Shown here one piece after another: positions 1 through 9,350 of a stretch of 64,000 nt of DNA. The position numbers and the translations under genes are program-made. The stretch is from positions 1 through 64,000 of the forward strand of contig ONFO01000030.1 of assembly GCA_900317155.1 (NCBI GenBank), written 5' to 3'. The first letter of the stretch is position 1. Each line of letters starts with the position of its first letter. The notes beneath the pieces are model-generated. The model searched no databases. It was not told the DNA's origin and saw only the letters and a program-made list of their open reading frames with translations. Source of the stretch: an uncultured Bacteroidales bacterium. Lineage in GTDB: Bacteria; Bacteroidota; Bacteroidia; Bacteroidales; F082.

Positions 1-1
1 C

Positions 2-85
2 CTCGATTTTGCCCCTGAAACGTTTCAATCGCTGGAATCGCCTTTATCCATTGGGATTCAGCACATGTTGCAGCCTGCAAAATGA
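2..85 (+). CDS. 3' end of an unidentified CDS entering from the left edge
   Basis: An open frame runs from the window edge to a TGA at 83-85 and gives 27 residues ending in HMLQPAK. It is followed at 160-186 by a hairpin with a T-run, as expected for the end of a rightward gene. The fragment is too short to assign to a family, and it could be a chance open frame. Confidence 0.3.
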   Translation, partial: LDFAPETFQSLESPLSIGIQHMLQPAK

Positions 86-159
86 CCTATAAGTCAAAAT
101 TGATTTCTTTGTGTTTTCCAAAAACAATGGATTAAAAAGTGGGGGCAAAGGTAAATAAA

Positions 160-186
160 TTGAAGACTAACCCGTCTTCAATTTTT
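160..186. terminator. Probable bidirectional terminator
   Basis: A perfect 8-bp stem TTGAAGAC/GTCTTCAA with a 6-nt loop is followed by TTTTTATT on the plus strand and has an A-rich left flank (T-rich on the minus strand). It lies between a rightward frame ending at 85 and the leftward protease gene ending at 243. A second stem, AGCCCG/CGGGCT (190-195 and 211-216), lies just beside it. Confidence 0.6.
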
Positions 187-242
187 ATTAGCCCGCCTGA
201 ATCCATCGAACGGGCTGATTATTTTGATTTTATGTTTAGGGG

Positions 243-3200
243 TTACTCCACCACGACCTTCTTCACTTCGACACCATACCTATTGCTGATACGGACGAAA
301 TAAACTCCTATCTCATTCAGATGGAGATGTTGCAAGCCGTTCGCTTCGTTGAGGCCGAAGATTAGCTGTCCCATGGCGTTGAAAACGTTGACTTGTGAAG
401 TCTGGCGCAGTTCGATAGTAAAGTCACCATTTGAGGGATTGGGATAAATGGTAAAGGCATCTAATCCCGTCGAAGGATTGTATTCGTTCAAGTCGAGTAC
501 TACCTCATTGGGTGGCAGCACGATGTTGTCCACCCAGACGCAATCTTGCCCACCTGTGGCACCGCCATCTTTTTCGTAGCTCCAAGTGAGGTGATGGCTA
601 CCTTCAGGAACCATGAAACTAATGTAAGTCCATCCGGTTTCGCCTGCCCAACGTCCCATGCGTTCGCCATCGACATAAAACACCAGGAAGTCGTAACCCG
701 TCTCGGTGGAGGTCCTCACATAGAAACTGATCTCGTTGTCGCAAGCGAAGTCATAGTCGAGACTCATGTCGGCATGGCTGCTGTGACCCATCGATGTGGT
801 GCGGGCGCAGTATTGTCCTAGGTAGGTTCCGTTGGTGACAATCTCCCAGCCACCTTCGCCCTCGAACTGCCAGTCGAACTGGCTGAAGTCACCCGTCTCG
901 AAGTCTTCCATTTGGCTGTCCACGTTGAGGAAATAGGAATCCGTGACGATGTAATTTCCTGAATAGGTGGCCAAAATGAGTTCAAAGGCTTGGGCGTTTC
1001 TGGCTTCTGCAATGCTTAGAGTGAAATCAACAGTGAAAGTGTCATCAACAGCCAAATCGCCAATGCTGAAGAAAGTCTGGTCGAAGATGATTTCTGGGGC
1101 GGAACAGAACACGCCAAAAACAGTGCTGGGGGCAAGGCTATGGCCGGTGTTCTGGCCAATGAAATGCAGGGTGATGGTCTCGCCGCTGTCGGCATGGCCG
1201 TTGCTGTTGCCTTCTCCTTCCTCCAAGATGGTAGCGATAGGCCCGAAGTCGGGGGCGTTGAGGGTCATGTCGAATTGGCTCACCCAGGTCTCGTTGTCGT
1301 TGGTGCAGGTCAGAGTGAAGGTGACCACAGTTTGGTCGGGCACATCGTCGCTAACGGTGAAGGCAAAGGCATTGTCGAGGCTAACATTAGCATAGGAGTC
1401 TACTGTTCCAACCGTAGCAGAACCTTGCGTAACAGTGATATACGGTGCGTCACAACTCAAGGTGGCAGTGACGTTGTTGGCCGAAAGGTTGCCAACATTG
1501 CGGAAGCCAACGTTAAGGCTTTGGCTTTCGTTGAAGTCCACCTGACCGTCGGGATCGTTGAGGGTGTAGCTGTCGAAAAGCACATGGGCACAATTGTCGT
1601 TGTCGAAATGCAATTCAAGGTGCTGCGGCCAACCATTCATGCCCGTGACATAGAGGTCGAGGACATCGTTGTTGTTGACGGCGGCAAAATAGAGTTCTGA
1701 CTCGCCATTGGCATCGGTGGAAGCCAAAGCAATCAGTTCATCCCCCTTGAAAAGTCGGCATTTGAAGTTGTAAACACCATTGCCATTTTCATCCTTCACA
1801 GTGACGGGGATACGGTTGGTACCTACGGGAAGGGTAGTAGCGCACTCTATTTCGGGTGTAAAAGGTTCGTCAAACCAAGCACTGAGACCTACATCGCCCA
1901 AGGCATTGAGGGCATAGAAAGTCCAACGCAACACGCCAATCTCGCCATCCATGGTGATGAAAGGCGAGGTCTGTATCTTACTTTCTTTCAAGGCTTCGCC
2001 GAGACCAGCCATGCGTTCGTGGCAGTAGGCATCGATAAGCTCACGGTGGTAATGGTTAGAAGGACCATCGCCCAACTGGTTATACCAACCATAGCGCGAG
2101 TTGCCGATGGCGGCCACGGCGCCAGTTTCGTTCACAACCATGCGTTCCAAGATACAGTCGTCGGCAAAGTCGCCACAGATGCAACCTTGGCTCTTGAAGA
2201 TGAAGTAGTTGTGGTCAGTGCCATTGGCGCCATAGAATAGGCTCGGCGTGATGTCCCAGTTGCTCCAGCCCGACACATAACTCGTGTTGGCATGGCCGAA
2301 GTGGTTCACGAATTGTATACCATCGTTGATGGCAGCAGCCAGCTCGTCTGGGTCCCAACTGTGGGATGGCGTTTCATAGATACGCACAAAATCATAGTCT
2401 TCAGGGTATCCATATGTCGTATAGCCGTTGAAGTTGCACTCACCAACGAGGCGTTCAAGGTCGTTGCTGGCATATACGCCATCGCCGAGATGCTCACCAG
2501 CCAGAATGGGTCTACGGAACTCGCCTAAGACAGGCGAAGTCATATAGCTGAATGACTTGGAGAGTATGGTTTCCAATTGGTTGGCATTGGTGAAAGGCAG
2601 ACGCGCGATGGACAATTCGGGCAATAGGTCGTCTTCTCCAATTTCGCCCCATTTGTTGTCGCCGTCGTCGTTGAGGGTGCCGTCGAGACAGGCGTAATAG
2701 CTGTCGGAAGGCACGTTGTCGTCGTAGCCTTCTTGGGCGTGACACCACAGGCTGCGATAAGGGACCAAGTTGACATCGCCTCCAAGGAGTACCATGGAAA
2801 TACCGTTTTTCTCGTATTCATCGATGATGTAGTTACGTATCTTTTCCTTGTTGTCGCGACCTTGCATGGCAGTGTAAATGTCTTGGGTGGTGGCAATACG
2901 GACACGGATGCCGCGACCAGCATAAAGGGCCACATAATCTGAGAAGTTCTCCACATAGTTTTGTGGTGTGATGAGCAGCATCTCGTATTCTGGCAAGGCA
3001 CCGTCGCGGCGGGCATAGCTATCAAGCATCTCGGCATTTTGCGCCAAGCGGTTGATGCTGTTTCTCGTCTCGGGACGTAGCCAGAGTTTGCGGCTGTGGT
3101 CGGCACGAGAGGCCTGATATTCCACTTTGACCGTTACGGTCTGGGCATAACTGACCTGACCTGAGGCAGGTTTGTATTTCACAGGCGTAAAGCCTCCGAA

Positions 3201-3623
3201 GGCAAACGAGACGCCATTGAGCACCTGCGTGCTGACTGTGTTGAACTCTTTATTGGGATAGGCTTCGTTGGAGCGGTATAATGCCTCGTTTTTCTCAAAA
3301 GCCATTGGGCTGTCATCCGAGATGGGGTGCGACCTTTGCGCAGGGATAAGGTTATATTGGCCTTCAAGTTTCACAAAGTCGCTCAAAACCAAATGGATGG
3401 CTGTGGCTTCGGTGTTGGGAGGCAACATGAGGCTGATGCTCTGCCAAGGTAGTTGTGGCTCACCAACGGTACCGTTTTGGACGGATTGATCAAACGAAAG
3501 CGTCTGGTATTCACCGACTTGTTTGACGGTAGGCATTCCGAAATGATAAGTGTGTGTGATGTTTTGCGCCGAGACTATGATGCCAGCGGCAAGCAATAAA
3601 AAGGTTAAAGCAAGTTTTTTCAT
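243..3623 (-). CDS. Secreted gingipain-like C25 cysteine protease with T9SS sorting domain
   Basis: 1126 aa. It has a Sec signal peptide (MKKLALTFLLLAAGIIVSAQ), a propeptide-like N-terminal region, and a caspase-like peptidase C25 domain. The catalytic His is probably in VNHFGHAN (about residue 441) and the Cys in QGCICGDF (about residue 481). Beta-sandwich/CARDB-like repeats follow, then a C-terminal T9SS type A sorting domain starting near FTIYPNPSNG (about 1053-1126). By family knowledge it would be exported through the outer membrane by T9SS and anchored or released as an endoprotease. The start at 3623 is preferred over an upstream in-frame ATG at 3722 because a -7 promoter motif (3645-3652) lies between them. 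Cleavage specificity cannot be read from sequence. Confidence 0.88.
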   Translation of the reverse strand: MKKLALTFLLLAAGIIVSAQNITHTYHFGMPTVKQVGEYQTLSFDQSVQNGTVGEPQLPWQSISLMLPPNTEATAIHLVLSDFVKLEGQYNLIPAQRSHPISDDSPMAFEKNEALYRSNEAYPNKEFNTVSTQVLNGVSFAFGGFTPVKYKPASGQVSYAQTVTVKVEYQASRADHSRKLWLRPETRNSINRLAQNAEMLDSYARRDGALPEYEMLLITPQNYVENFSDYVALYAGRGIRVRIATTQDIYTAMQGRDNKEKIRNYIIDEYEKNGISMVLLGGDVNLVPYRSLWCHAQEGYDDNVPSDSYYACLDGTLNDDGDNKWGEIGEDDLLPELSIARLPFTNANQLETILSKSFSYMTSPVLGEFRRPILAGEHLGDGVYASNDLERLVGECNFNGYTTYGYPEDYDFVRIYETPSHSWDPDELAAAINDGIQFVNHFGHANTSYVSGWSNWDITPSLFYGANGTDHNYFIFKSQGCICGDFADDCILERMVVNETGAVAAIGNSRYGWYNQLGDGPSNHYHRELIDAYCHERMAGLGEALKESKIQTSPFITMDGEIGVLRWTFYALNALGDVGLSAWFDEPFTPEIECATTLPVGTNRIPVTVKDENGNGVYNFKCRLFKGDELIALASTDANGESELYFAAVNNNDVLDLYVTGMNGWPQHLELHFDNDNCAHVLFDSYTLNDPDGQVDFNESQSLNVGFRNVGNLSANNVTATLSCDAPYITVTQGSATVGTVDSYANVSLDNAFAFTVSDDVPDQTVVTFTLTCTNDNETWVSQFDMTLNAPDFGPIATILEEGEGNSNGHADSGETITLHFIGQNTGHSLAPSTVFGVFCSAPEIIFDQTFFSIGDLAVDDTFTVDFTLSIAEARNAQAFELILATYSGNYIVTDSYFLNVDSQMEDFETGDFSQFDWQFEGEGGWEIVTNGTYLGQYCARTTSMGHSSHADMSLDYDFACDNEISFYVRTSTETGYDFLVFYVDGERMGRWAGETGWTYISFMVPEGSHHLTWSYEKDGGATGGQDCVWVDNIVLPPNEVVLDLNEYNPSTGLDAFTIYPNPSNGDFTIELRQTSQVNVFNAMGQLIFGLNEANGLQHLHLNEIGVYFVRISNRYGVEVKKVVVE

Positions 3624-3644
3624 ATAGATTTCAATATTGAGTCG

Positions 3645-3652
3645 CAAAAGTA
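3645..3652 (-). promoter_or_regulatory. Bacteroidetes -7 motif of the C25 protease gene
   Basis: Read on the minus strand the site is TACTTTTG, matching TAnnTTTG, 21 nt before the ATG at 3623. No clear -33 element was identified. It supports the shorter start of the protease. Confidence 0.55.
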
Positions 3653-3693
3653 AGTAGAAATTCGGAAAAAGGGGAGGGCTTTGACTTAATATC

Positions 3694-5946
3694 TCATTCT
3701 TTAGGATTGCCCAACACATCATGGACTTCCCAAGATCGCGCTTTCATTTTGCAGGTGGCCGTGCAGCGGATGTCAGAAACGGAGGACCCAAACAATACTT
3801 CATAGGTGCCTGCAGCGGTCTCCCAAGCCGAATGTTCCTCGTTGAAGGAAGCCAGTTCGTAGGCACTGACTTTCATCGTTAAAGTCTCGGACTCGCCTGG
3901 TGCCAATAGTTTGGTTTTGGCAAAGGCCTTTAGCTCGCGGGAGGGTTTTTCAAGACCACCAGATGGTGTGGCCACATAGAGTTCAACGACTTCGCGGCCT
4001 GCCACTTTGCCTGTGTTGGTTACCGTAATTGTGGCAACAAAACCATCTTTGTCGGCTTTAACCTTGGGTTTTGAATAACTGAATGTGGTATAGCTCAAGC
4101 CATAGCCGAAGGGGTAGGAGACCTCCACATTGTTGGTCTGGAAATAGCGATAACCCACCCAGATGCCTTCGGCATAGTCGGTGTAGTCGACATTTGGGCG
4201 TTCGCCTTTTCTGCCTTTGGTCATGTCCCAATAATAGGGGAAGTTTTTGGATGACGGCATGTCCATATAGTTGATGGGGAAAGTCATGGGGAGCTTGCCA
4301 GAAGGATTCACTTTACCCTTCAAAATGTCGGCCACGGCATGGGCGCCTTCTTGTCCAGGCGCCCAAGGAAGTACGATGGCATCGACCAGATGTTTCCAAG
4401 AAGCCGTCTCTATGACGCCGACGATGTTGAGCACCACGACGACTTTCTTTCCCGCTTTATGATAGCTCATGCTGATGTTTTGAAGCAGCTCTCGCTCGAT
4501 GGAGGTGAGTTCAAAGTCGTCTTTTACGGCACGATCGGCTCCTTCGCCAGCAATTCTTCCCAAGACCACTACGGCCACATCGTTGTCTTTGGCCTGACGT
4601 TCAATGGCTTTCACTGAAATTAATGGCTCGGAGCGGTGCCGTTTGTCGATGGCACTTCCTTCCATCTTTTCCGTTGCTGACTGTGTTGCATAGCACGTGC
4701 GGTAGAATTCGGCCAGGTTTTCATCCAAGGTAAAGCCCGCTTCGGTCATGGCTTCCTGCATATTGACGATGTGTTTCGTGTTGACCTCGCCCGAGCCAGT
4801 CCCGATACCAAAGAAGTCGACAGAAGTGAGGCCATAGAGTGCTACTTTTTCGCTGCCTTTCAGCGGCAAGGTGTTGCATTCATTGCGCAGCAGAATGATG
4901 GATTCCTCGGCAGCTTTACGTGCCACAACCGCATGAGCTTTCAAGTCGGGCTTGTTGGAGAATTTGTAGCCCTTGAAATGCGGAGTCTTGACAATGTATT
5001 GCAGCATCCGACGCACATTGCGGTCAAGCTCCTCTTGGCTGATGGTGCCCTCGTTGACGGCAGCCAAAAGGCGGTCAATCTCTACTTGTCGGCCAGGTTC
5101 CATCAAGTCGTTGCCCGCTTTTGCGGATTTCACCGTTCCGTCTTTGACCCCCCAGTCGGTCATTACGATGCCGTCGAAGCCCCACTCGTCGCGGAGGACA
5201 GTGGTCAGCAGGCCGTGTTTCTGTTGGGTGTATTCGCCGTTGAGCTTGTTGTACGACGACATCACCGTCCAAGGTTTCCCTTCCTTGATGGCAATCTCGA
5301 AGTTTTTCAGATAGAGCTCCCTCAAGGCGCGGTTGCTTATACGCGCATCGTTTTCCAAGCGATTGGTCTCTTGGTTGTTGGCTGCGAAATGTTTGACCGA
5401 TGTGCCTACACCGTTTTTCTGTATGCCACGAACATACGCCGCCGCCATCTTGCCCGAAAGCAGCGGGTCTTCGGAGTAATACTCGAAATTACGTCCACAG
5501 AGAGGGTTGCGGTGGAGGTTCATTCCCGGGGCGAGGAGCACATCCACGCCATATTCCAGCACTTCATTGCCCATGGCAGTGGTTACGGTTTCAACGAGTT
5601 CAGGGTCCCAAGAGCTGGCAAGGAGCGTGCTGGTAGGGAAGCCCGTGCAATAGAAGGTCTGGTCAGTGCCTTCGCGTTTGGGCTGGATGCGGAGACCGGC
5701 AGGACCGTCGGCAAGCACCGTCATGGGGATGCCGAGGCGCTCGATTTCACGGGTATAGCCTGCGGCACCAGGCACCAACGATCCAAGACCACCCACCAAA
5801 AGGGAGACTTTCTCCTCAATGGTCATCGCATTCAATATTTCTTCGACGTTGTCTTCACGAAGTGTGAGTGTCTGTTGGATAGTTTGAGCATAGGAAGACA
5901 AGCCCCATGCAAAGCAAAGCAGAATAGTGAAACATGTTTTTTTCAT
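3694..5946 (-). CDS. bglX: Secreted glycoside hydrolase family 3 beta-glucosidase (BglX-like)
   Basis: 750 aa. It has a signal peptide (MKKTCFTILLCFAWGLSSYA), a GH3 N-terminal TIM-barrel with KHFAANNQE and the nucleophile Asp in VMTDWG (about residue 262), a GH3 C-terminal alpha/beta domain (VVVVLGRIAGEGADR), and a fibronectin III-like C-terminal domain (GREVVELYV). Length and domain order match periplasmic BglX-type enzymes, which remove terminal beta-linked glucose or related sugars from oligosaccharides. It is transcribed divergently from ddh, and promoter motifs for both genes lie in the 88-bp gap. The exact substrate (gluco- or xylo-oligosaccharides) is not determinable here. Confidence 0.9.
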   Translation of the reverse strand: MKKTCFTILLCFAWGLSSYAQTIQQTLTLREDNVEEILNAMTIEEKVSLLVGGLGSLVPGAAGYTREIERLGIPMTVLADGPAGLRIQPKREGTDQTFYCTGFPTSTLLASSWDPELVETVTTAMGNEVLEYGVDVLLAPGMNLHRNPLCGRNFEYYSEDPLLSGKMAAAYVRGIQKNGVGTSVKHFAANNQETNRLENDARISNRALRELYLKNFEIAIKEGKPWTVMSSYNKLNGEYTQQKHGLLTTVLRDEWGFDGIVMTDWGVKDGTVKSAKAGNDLMEPGRQVEIDRLLAAVNEGTISQEELDRNVRRMLQYIVKTPHFKGYKFSNKPDLKAHAVVARKAAEESIILLRNECNTLPLKGSEKVALYGLTSVDFFGIGTGSGEVNTKHIVNMQEAMTEAGFTLDENLAEFYRTCYATQSATEKMEGSAIDKRHRSEPLISVKAIERQAKDNDVAVVVLGRIAGEGADRAVKDDFELTSIERELLQNISMSYHKAGKKVVVVLNIVGVIETASWKHLVDAIVLPWAPGQEGAHAVADILKGKVNPSGKLPMTFPINYMDMPSSKNFPYYWDMTKGRKGERPNVDYTDYAEGIWVGYRYFQTNNVEVSYPFGYGLSYTTFSYSKPKVKADKDGFVATITVTNTGKVAGREVVELYVATPSGGLEKPSRELKAFAKTKLLAPGESETLTMKVSAYELASFNEEHSAWETAAGTYEVLFGSSVSDIRCTATCKMKARSWEVHDVLGNPKE

Positions 5947-5968
5947 GGCGAATGAATTAATTTGGGTA

Positions 5969-5976
5969 CAAAAATA
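5969..5976 (-). promoter_or_regulatory. -7 promoter motif for the GH3 gene
   Basis: TATTTTTG on the minus strand, about 23 nt upstream of the GH3 start codon, matches the Bacteroidetes TAnnTTTG consensus. Confidence 0.5.
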
Positions 5977-6007
5977 AAAAAAACTCGCCGAGATTTTTTC
6001 TTTTTTC

Positions 6008-6015
6008 TACTTTTG
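6008..6015 (+). promoter_or_regulatory. -7 promoter motif for ddh
   Basis: TACTTTTG, 19 nt upstream of the ddh ATG, matches TAnnTTTG. The upstream region is A/T-rich and no convincing -33 element is seen. Confidence 0.5.
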
Positions 6016-6034
6016 CCCTTTAAATCTGCAAAAT

Positions 6035-6928
6035 ATGAACAAGATCAGAGCCGCCGTAGTAGGTTACGGCAATGTGGGCCGCTTCGCACTCGAAGCTTTG
6101 GAAGCCGCCCCCGACTTCGAAGTGGCGGGCATCGTCCGTCGTAATGCTAACAAAACTATTGAACTCTCTCAATACGAGGTTGTTAAAGACATCAAGGAAC
6201 TGAAGAACGTGGATGTGGCCATCTTGGCATGCCCCACGCGCAGCTGTCCCGAATACGCCAAACAGATTCTGCCTTTGGGTATCAATACTGTGGATTCCTT
6301 CGACATTCACACCTCCATCGTGGACTATCGACGTGAATTGATGCCTATTAATAAGGAAACGAAAACCGTCAGCGTCATTGCAGCTGGCTGGGACCCGGGT
6401 TCGGATTCCATCGTCCGCACTTTGATGCAAAGCCTTGCGCCTAAAGGCTTGTCATACACTAACTTCGGCCCCGGTATGTCGATGGGACACAGCGTTTGCG
6501 TGCGCTCCAAAAAAGGTGTGAAGAATGCCTTATCAGTAACCATTCCTTTGGGCGAAGGCATCCATCGTCGCATGGTCTATGTGGAACTTGAAGATGGCGC
6601 GACTTTGGAACAAGTGACCAAAGACATTAAGGCAGACCCGTATTTTGCAAGTGACGAGACCCATGTGTTTGCCGTCGACAGCGTTGATGCTGTGCGCGAT
6701 ATGGGACATGGCGTAAACTTGGTGCGCAAAGGTGTCTCAGGTAAGACCGCCAACCAGCGCATGGAGTTCAACATGAGCATTAACAATCCTGCTTTGACAG
6801 GTCAAGTGTTGGTCAACGTGGCCCGCGCCACGATGCGCCTGCAACCAGGTTGCTACACGATGGTGGAGATTCCCGTCATCGACATGCTCCCAGGCGAGCG
6901 CGAGGAACTGATTGCTCATTTAGTGTGA
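6035..6928 (+). CDS. ddh: meso-diaminopimelate D-dehydrogenase
   Basis: 297 aa. An N-terminal Rossmann fold with the NADP-binding motif VVGYGNVGRFALEAL is followed by AAGWDPGSDS and FGPGMSMGHS, the signature stretches of the Corynebacterium Ddh family. The enzyme makes meso-diaminopimelate in one step from tetrahydrodipicolinate, ammonia and NADPH, supplying lysine and peptidoglycan cross-links in the cytoplasm. Length matches the family (about 300-325 aa). It stands alone between two GH3 genes, with its own promoter motif and a 67-bp gap to the next gene. No other lysine-pathway gene is visible nearby. Confidence 0.93.
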   Translation: MNKIRAAVVGYGNVGRFALEALEAAPDFEVAGIVRRNANKTIELSQYEVVKDIKELKNVDVAILACPTRSCPEYAKQILPLGINTVDSFDIHTSIVDYRRELMPINKETKTVSVIAAGWDPGSDSIVRTLMQSLAPKGLSYTNFGPGMSMGHSVCVRSKKGVKNALSVTIPLGEGIHRRMVYVELEDGATLEQVTKDIKADPYFASDETHVFAVDSVDAVRDMGHGVNLVRKGVSGKTANQRMEFNMSINNPALTGQVLVNVARATMRLQPGCYTMVEIPVIDMLPGEREELIAHLV

Positions 6929-6995
6929 CTTATGGGATTTGCTTCGCAAAGAAATCTGTCAAAAATATGAAAAATAATCTAATAAAAATCTGAAT

Positions 6996-9350
6996 ATGAA
7001 TATTTTGAATAAGATTTTTGATCGATTTCTTGTCCTCAGGACAATCCTAATACTATTTGTTGTATTGGTTGTTTGCTCTTGCAACAAGAAGCAAGACAAG
7101 GTTGAGGCTTTGTTGTCTCAAATGACCTTAGAGGAAAAATGCGGCCAGCTATCTTGTCCCATAGGTTTCAATTTCTACGGTAAAGATGGCGATTCGCTTT
7201 GGCTCGCCTATGATTTCATTGGATTGATGGACACTATGCCGCTCGGCTCCTGTTGGGCGGTACTTCGTGCCGATCCTTGGTCAAGGAAGACGGTGGAAAC
7301 GGGCCTGCATCCACGTGAGTCGGCAAGATTACTGAACAAGATGCAACGTCATGCAATAGAAAACACGCGACTTGGTATCCCGATACTGTTTTGCGAAGAA
7401 ACGCCCCATGGCCACATGGCAGTAGGCACTACTGTTTTCCCGACAGGTATCGGCCAGGCCAGTACTTGGAATCCTGCCTTGCTGGAACAAATGGGCGAAG
7501 TGATGGGGAAGGAGGTGCGGCTTCAAGGCGCACAAATCGGCTATGGCCCCGTCCTCGATATCGCTCGCGACCCACGATGGTCAAGGGTGGAGGAAACCAT
7601 GGGCGAAGACCCATATCTTTCTGGCGTTTTAGGTGCAGCGGTAGTGAAAGGAATGCAGAAAAACGTTTGTGCCACCTTGAAGCATTTGGCCGCCTACGGC
7701 ATCCCGCAAGGCGGACACAATGCCGCCACTGCAGAGGTTGGGCAAAACCGCTTAAAGACAGATTACCTGCCATCCTTTGAAAAAGCCATTTGCGAAGGCG
7801 GTGCCAAGACCGTGATGACTTCCTACAACACCATCGACGGTGTGCCATGCTCGGCGAATCAATGGCTGCTTCAAGAGGTTTTGCGCAATTCGTGGAACTT
7901 CAAAGGTGTCGTTTTCTCCGATCTAAATGCCGTCAACGCCATTTATGCCACGCAACATGTGGCCGCCGACCCAGCCGAAGCCGCTGCCATGGCTTTGAAA
8001 GCGGGTGTCGATATTGACTTGGGCGGTTACAACTATGGTGGCTTCTTGAAAGAGGCCTTGCAGCGAGGTCTCGTCACCGAAGCCGACATCGACCGTGCCG
8101 TGCGTCATGTCCTTCAACTGAAATTCGATTTGGGATTGTTTGAAAACCCATACGTTGACGAGGCTTTGGCAGAGGCAGAAGTGGGCGCAATAGAAAACGC
8201 CCAATTGGCCAAGCAAGTGGCATTGGAATCCGCCGTTTTGCTGAAAAACGACGGCGTTTTGCCTTTTGGCAAAAACATCAAAAAGGTGGCTGTCATTGGA
8301 CCGAATGCCGACAATATGTACAACCAACTGGGTGACTACACCGCACCCCAAGCCCCTAATCGCATCGTGACCATGCTCGAAGGCATCCAAGAAAAGGACA
8401 GGGCAGAAGTGATCTACGCCAAAGGCTGTGCCGTGCGCGATGAGAACGATGCCAATGTTGACGAGGCGGTGAAAGTTGCCAAAGCCGCTGATGTGGTGGT
8501 GTTGGTGGTAGGCGGTTCTTCTGCCCGCGACTTCAAGACAAGCTACGAGGAAACGGGTGCTGCCATCGTTAACGAGTCCATTTCCGACATGGACTGCGGT
8601 GAGGGTTACGATCGCTCAACTTTGAGGCTTTTGGGCAAGCAGGAGGAACTGCTGCAAGCCATCTGCGCCACGGGAAAGCCCGTCGTGACGGTTTACATCC
8701 AAGGCCGACCTTTGGACATGAACCTTGCTGCTGAAAAGTCAAACGCTCTGCTGACGATGTGGTATCCTGGCCTGGAAGGCGGTTCTGCCTTGGCCGACAT
8801 CCTTTGGGGCGAATACAACCCCGCTGGCCGTCTACCTATCTCTGTGCCGCGCTCGGTGGGACAAATACCTGTCTATTATTCCCAACCTCAAACGGGTGAT
8901 TATGTGGAGGAAACCGCCAAGCCTTTGTTCCCCTTCGGCTATGGTTTGAGTTATACCCAATTTGAATACAGCGATTTGAAGGTAGAAGTCTTGTCGGACA
9001 TGTCATCCCAGCAGAGGCTTGTGGGTGAGCGGGAATCTATGGCCGACACCTTATGTAGAGTCACTTGCACCGTGAAAAACATCGGTTCTTTCGACGGTGA
9101 CGAGGTCGTCCAACTCTATGTCCGTGACGAAGTGGCCAGTATTGCCCTAGCCTCAAAACTGCTGAAAGGCTTTCAAAGGATACATATTAATAAAGGTGAT
9201 ACCCAACAGGTCACTTTCTACCTCACTGAACGCGATTTGGCGATGTATTCAGTTGAAAAAGGCTGGCATTTGGAGCCCGGCGATTTTACAATTATGATAG
9301 GTGGAAGTTCAGAAAATGTTGTGCTTTCCAGTAGTCTCAAACTGAAATAA
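6996..9350 (+). CDS. Lipoprotein glycoside hydrolase family 3 enzyme (beta-glucosidase/xylosidase)
   Basis: 784 aa. The lipobox VCSCN at the end of a hydrophobic signal indicates an outer-membrane or periplasmic lipoprotein. The GH3 N domain has KHLAAYGIPQGGHN and the nucleophile Asp in VVFSDLNAV (about residue 309). The C domain follows (VVLVVGGSSARDF), then an FnIII-like domain (GDEVVQLYVRD). It differs clearly from the GH3 enzyme encoded at 3694-5946, so it is not a recent duplicate, and it is closer in feel to exo-acting beta-glucosidase/xylosidases of polysaccharide utilisation. Its stop codon directly abuts the stop of the convergent gene at 9351. Confidence 0.9.
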   Translation: MNILNKIFDRFLVLRTILILFVVLVVCSCNKKQDKVEALLSQMTLEEKCGQLSCPIGFNFYGKDGDSLWLAYDFIGLMDTMPLGSCWAVLRADPWSRKTVETGLHPRESARLLNKMQRHAIENTRLGIPILFCEETPHGHMAVGTTVFPTGIGQASTWNPALLEQMGEVMGKEVRLQGAQIGYGPVLDIARDPRWSRVEETMGEDPYLSGVLGAAVVKGMQKNVCATLKHLAAYGIPQGGHNAATAEVGQNRLKTDYLPSFEKAICEGGAKTVMTSYNTIDGVPCSANQWLLQEVLRNSWNFKGVVFSDLNAVNAIYATQHVAADPAEAAAMALKAGVDIDLGGYNYGGFLKEALQRGLVTEADIDRAVRHVLQLKFDLGLFENPYVDEALAEAEVGAIENAQLAKQVALESAVLLKNDGVLPFGKNIKKVAVIGPNADNMYNQLGDYTAPQAPNRIVTMLEGIQEKDRAEVIYAKGCAVRDENDANVDEAVKVAKAADVVVLVVGGSSARDFKTSYEETGAAIVNESISDMDCGEGYDRSTLRLLGKQEELLQAICATGKPVVTVYIQGRPLDMNLAAEKSNALLTMWYPGLEGGSALADILWGEYNPAGRLPISVPRSVGQIPVYYSQPQTGDYVEETAKPLFPFGYGLSYTQFEYSDLKVEVLSDMSSQQRLVGERESMADTLCRVTCTVKNIGSFDGDEVVQLYVRDEVASIALASKLLKGFQRIHINKGDTQQVTFYLTERDLAMYSVEKGWHLEPGDFTIMIGGSSENVVLSSSLKLK

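Noticed and set aside
3624-3722. A longer N-terminus for the C25 protease
   Set aside because: It would include the promoter and put a signal peptide in the interior; the start at 3623 gives a clean signal peptide.
4771-5955. A 394-codon open frame opposite the GH3 gene
   Set aside because: The GH3 frame has full catalytic motifs and a signal peptide; the opposite frame has none.
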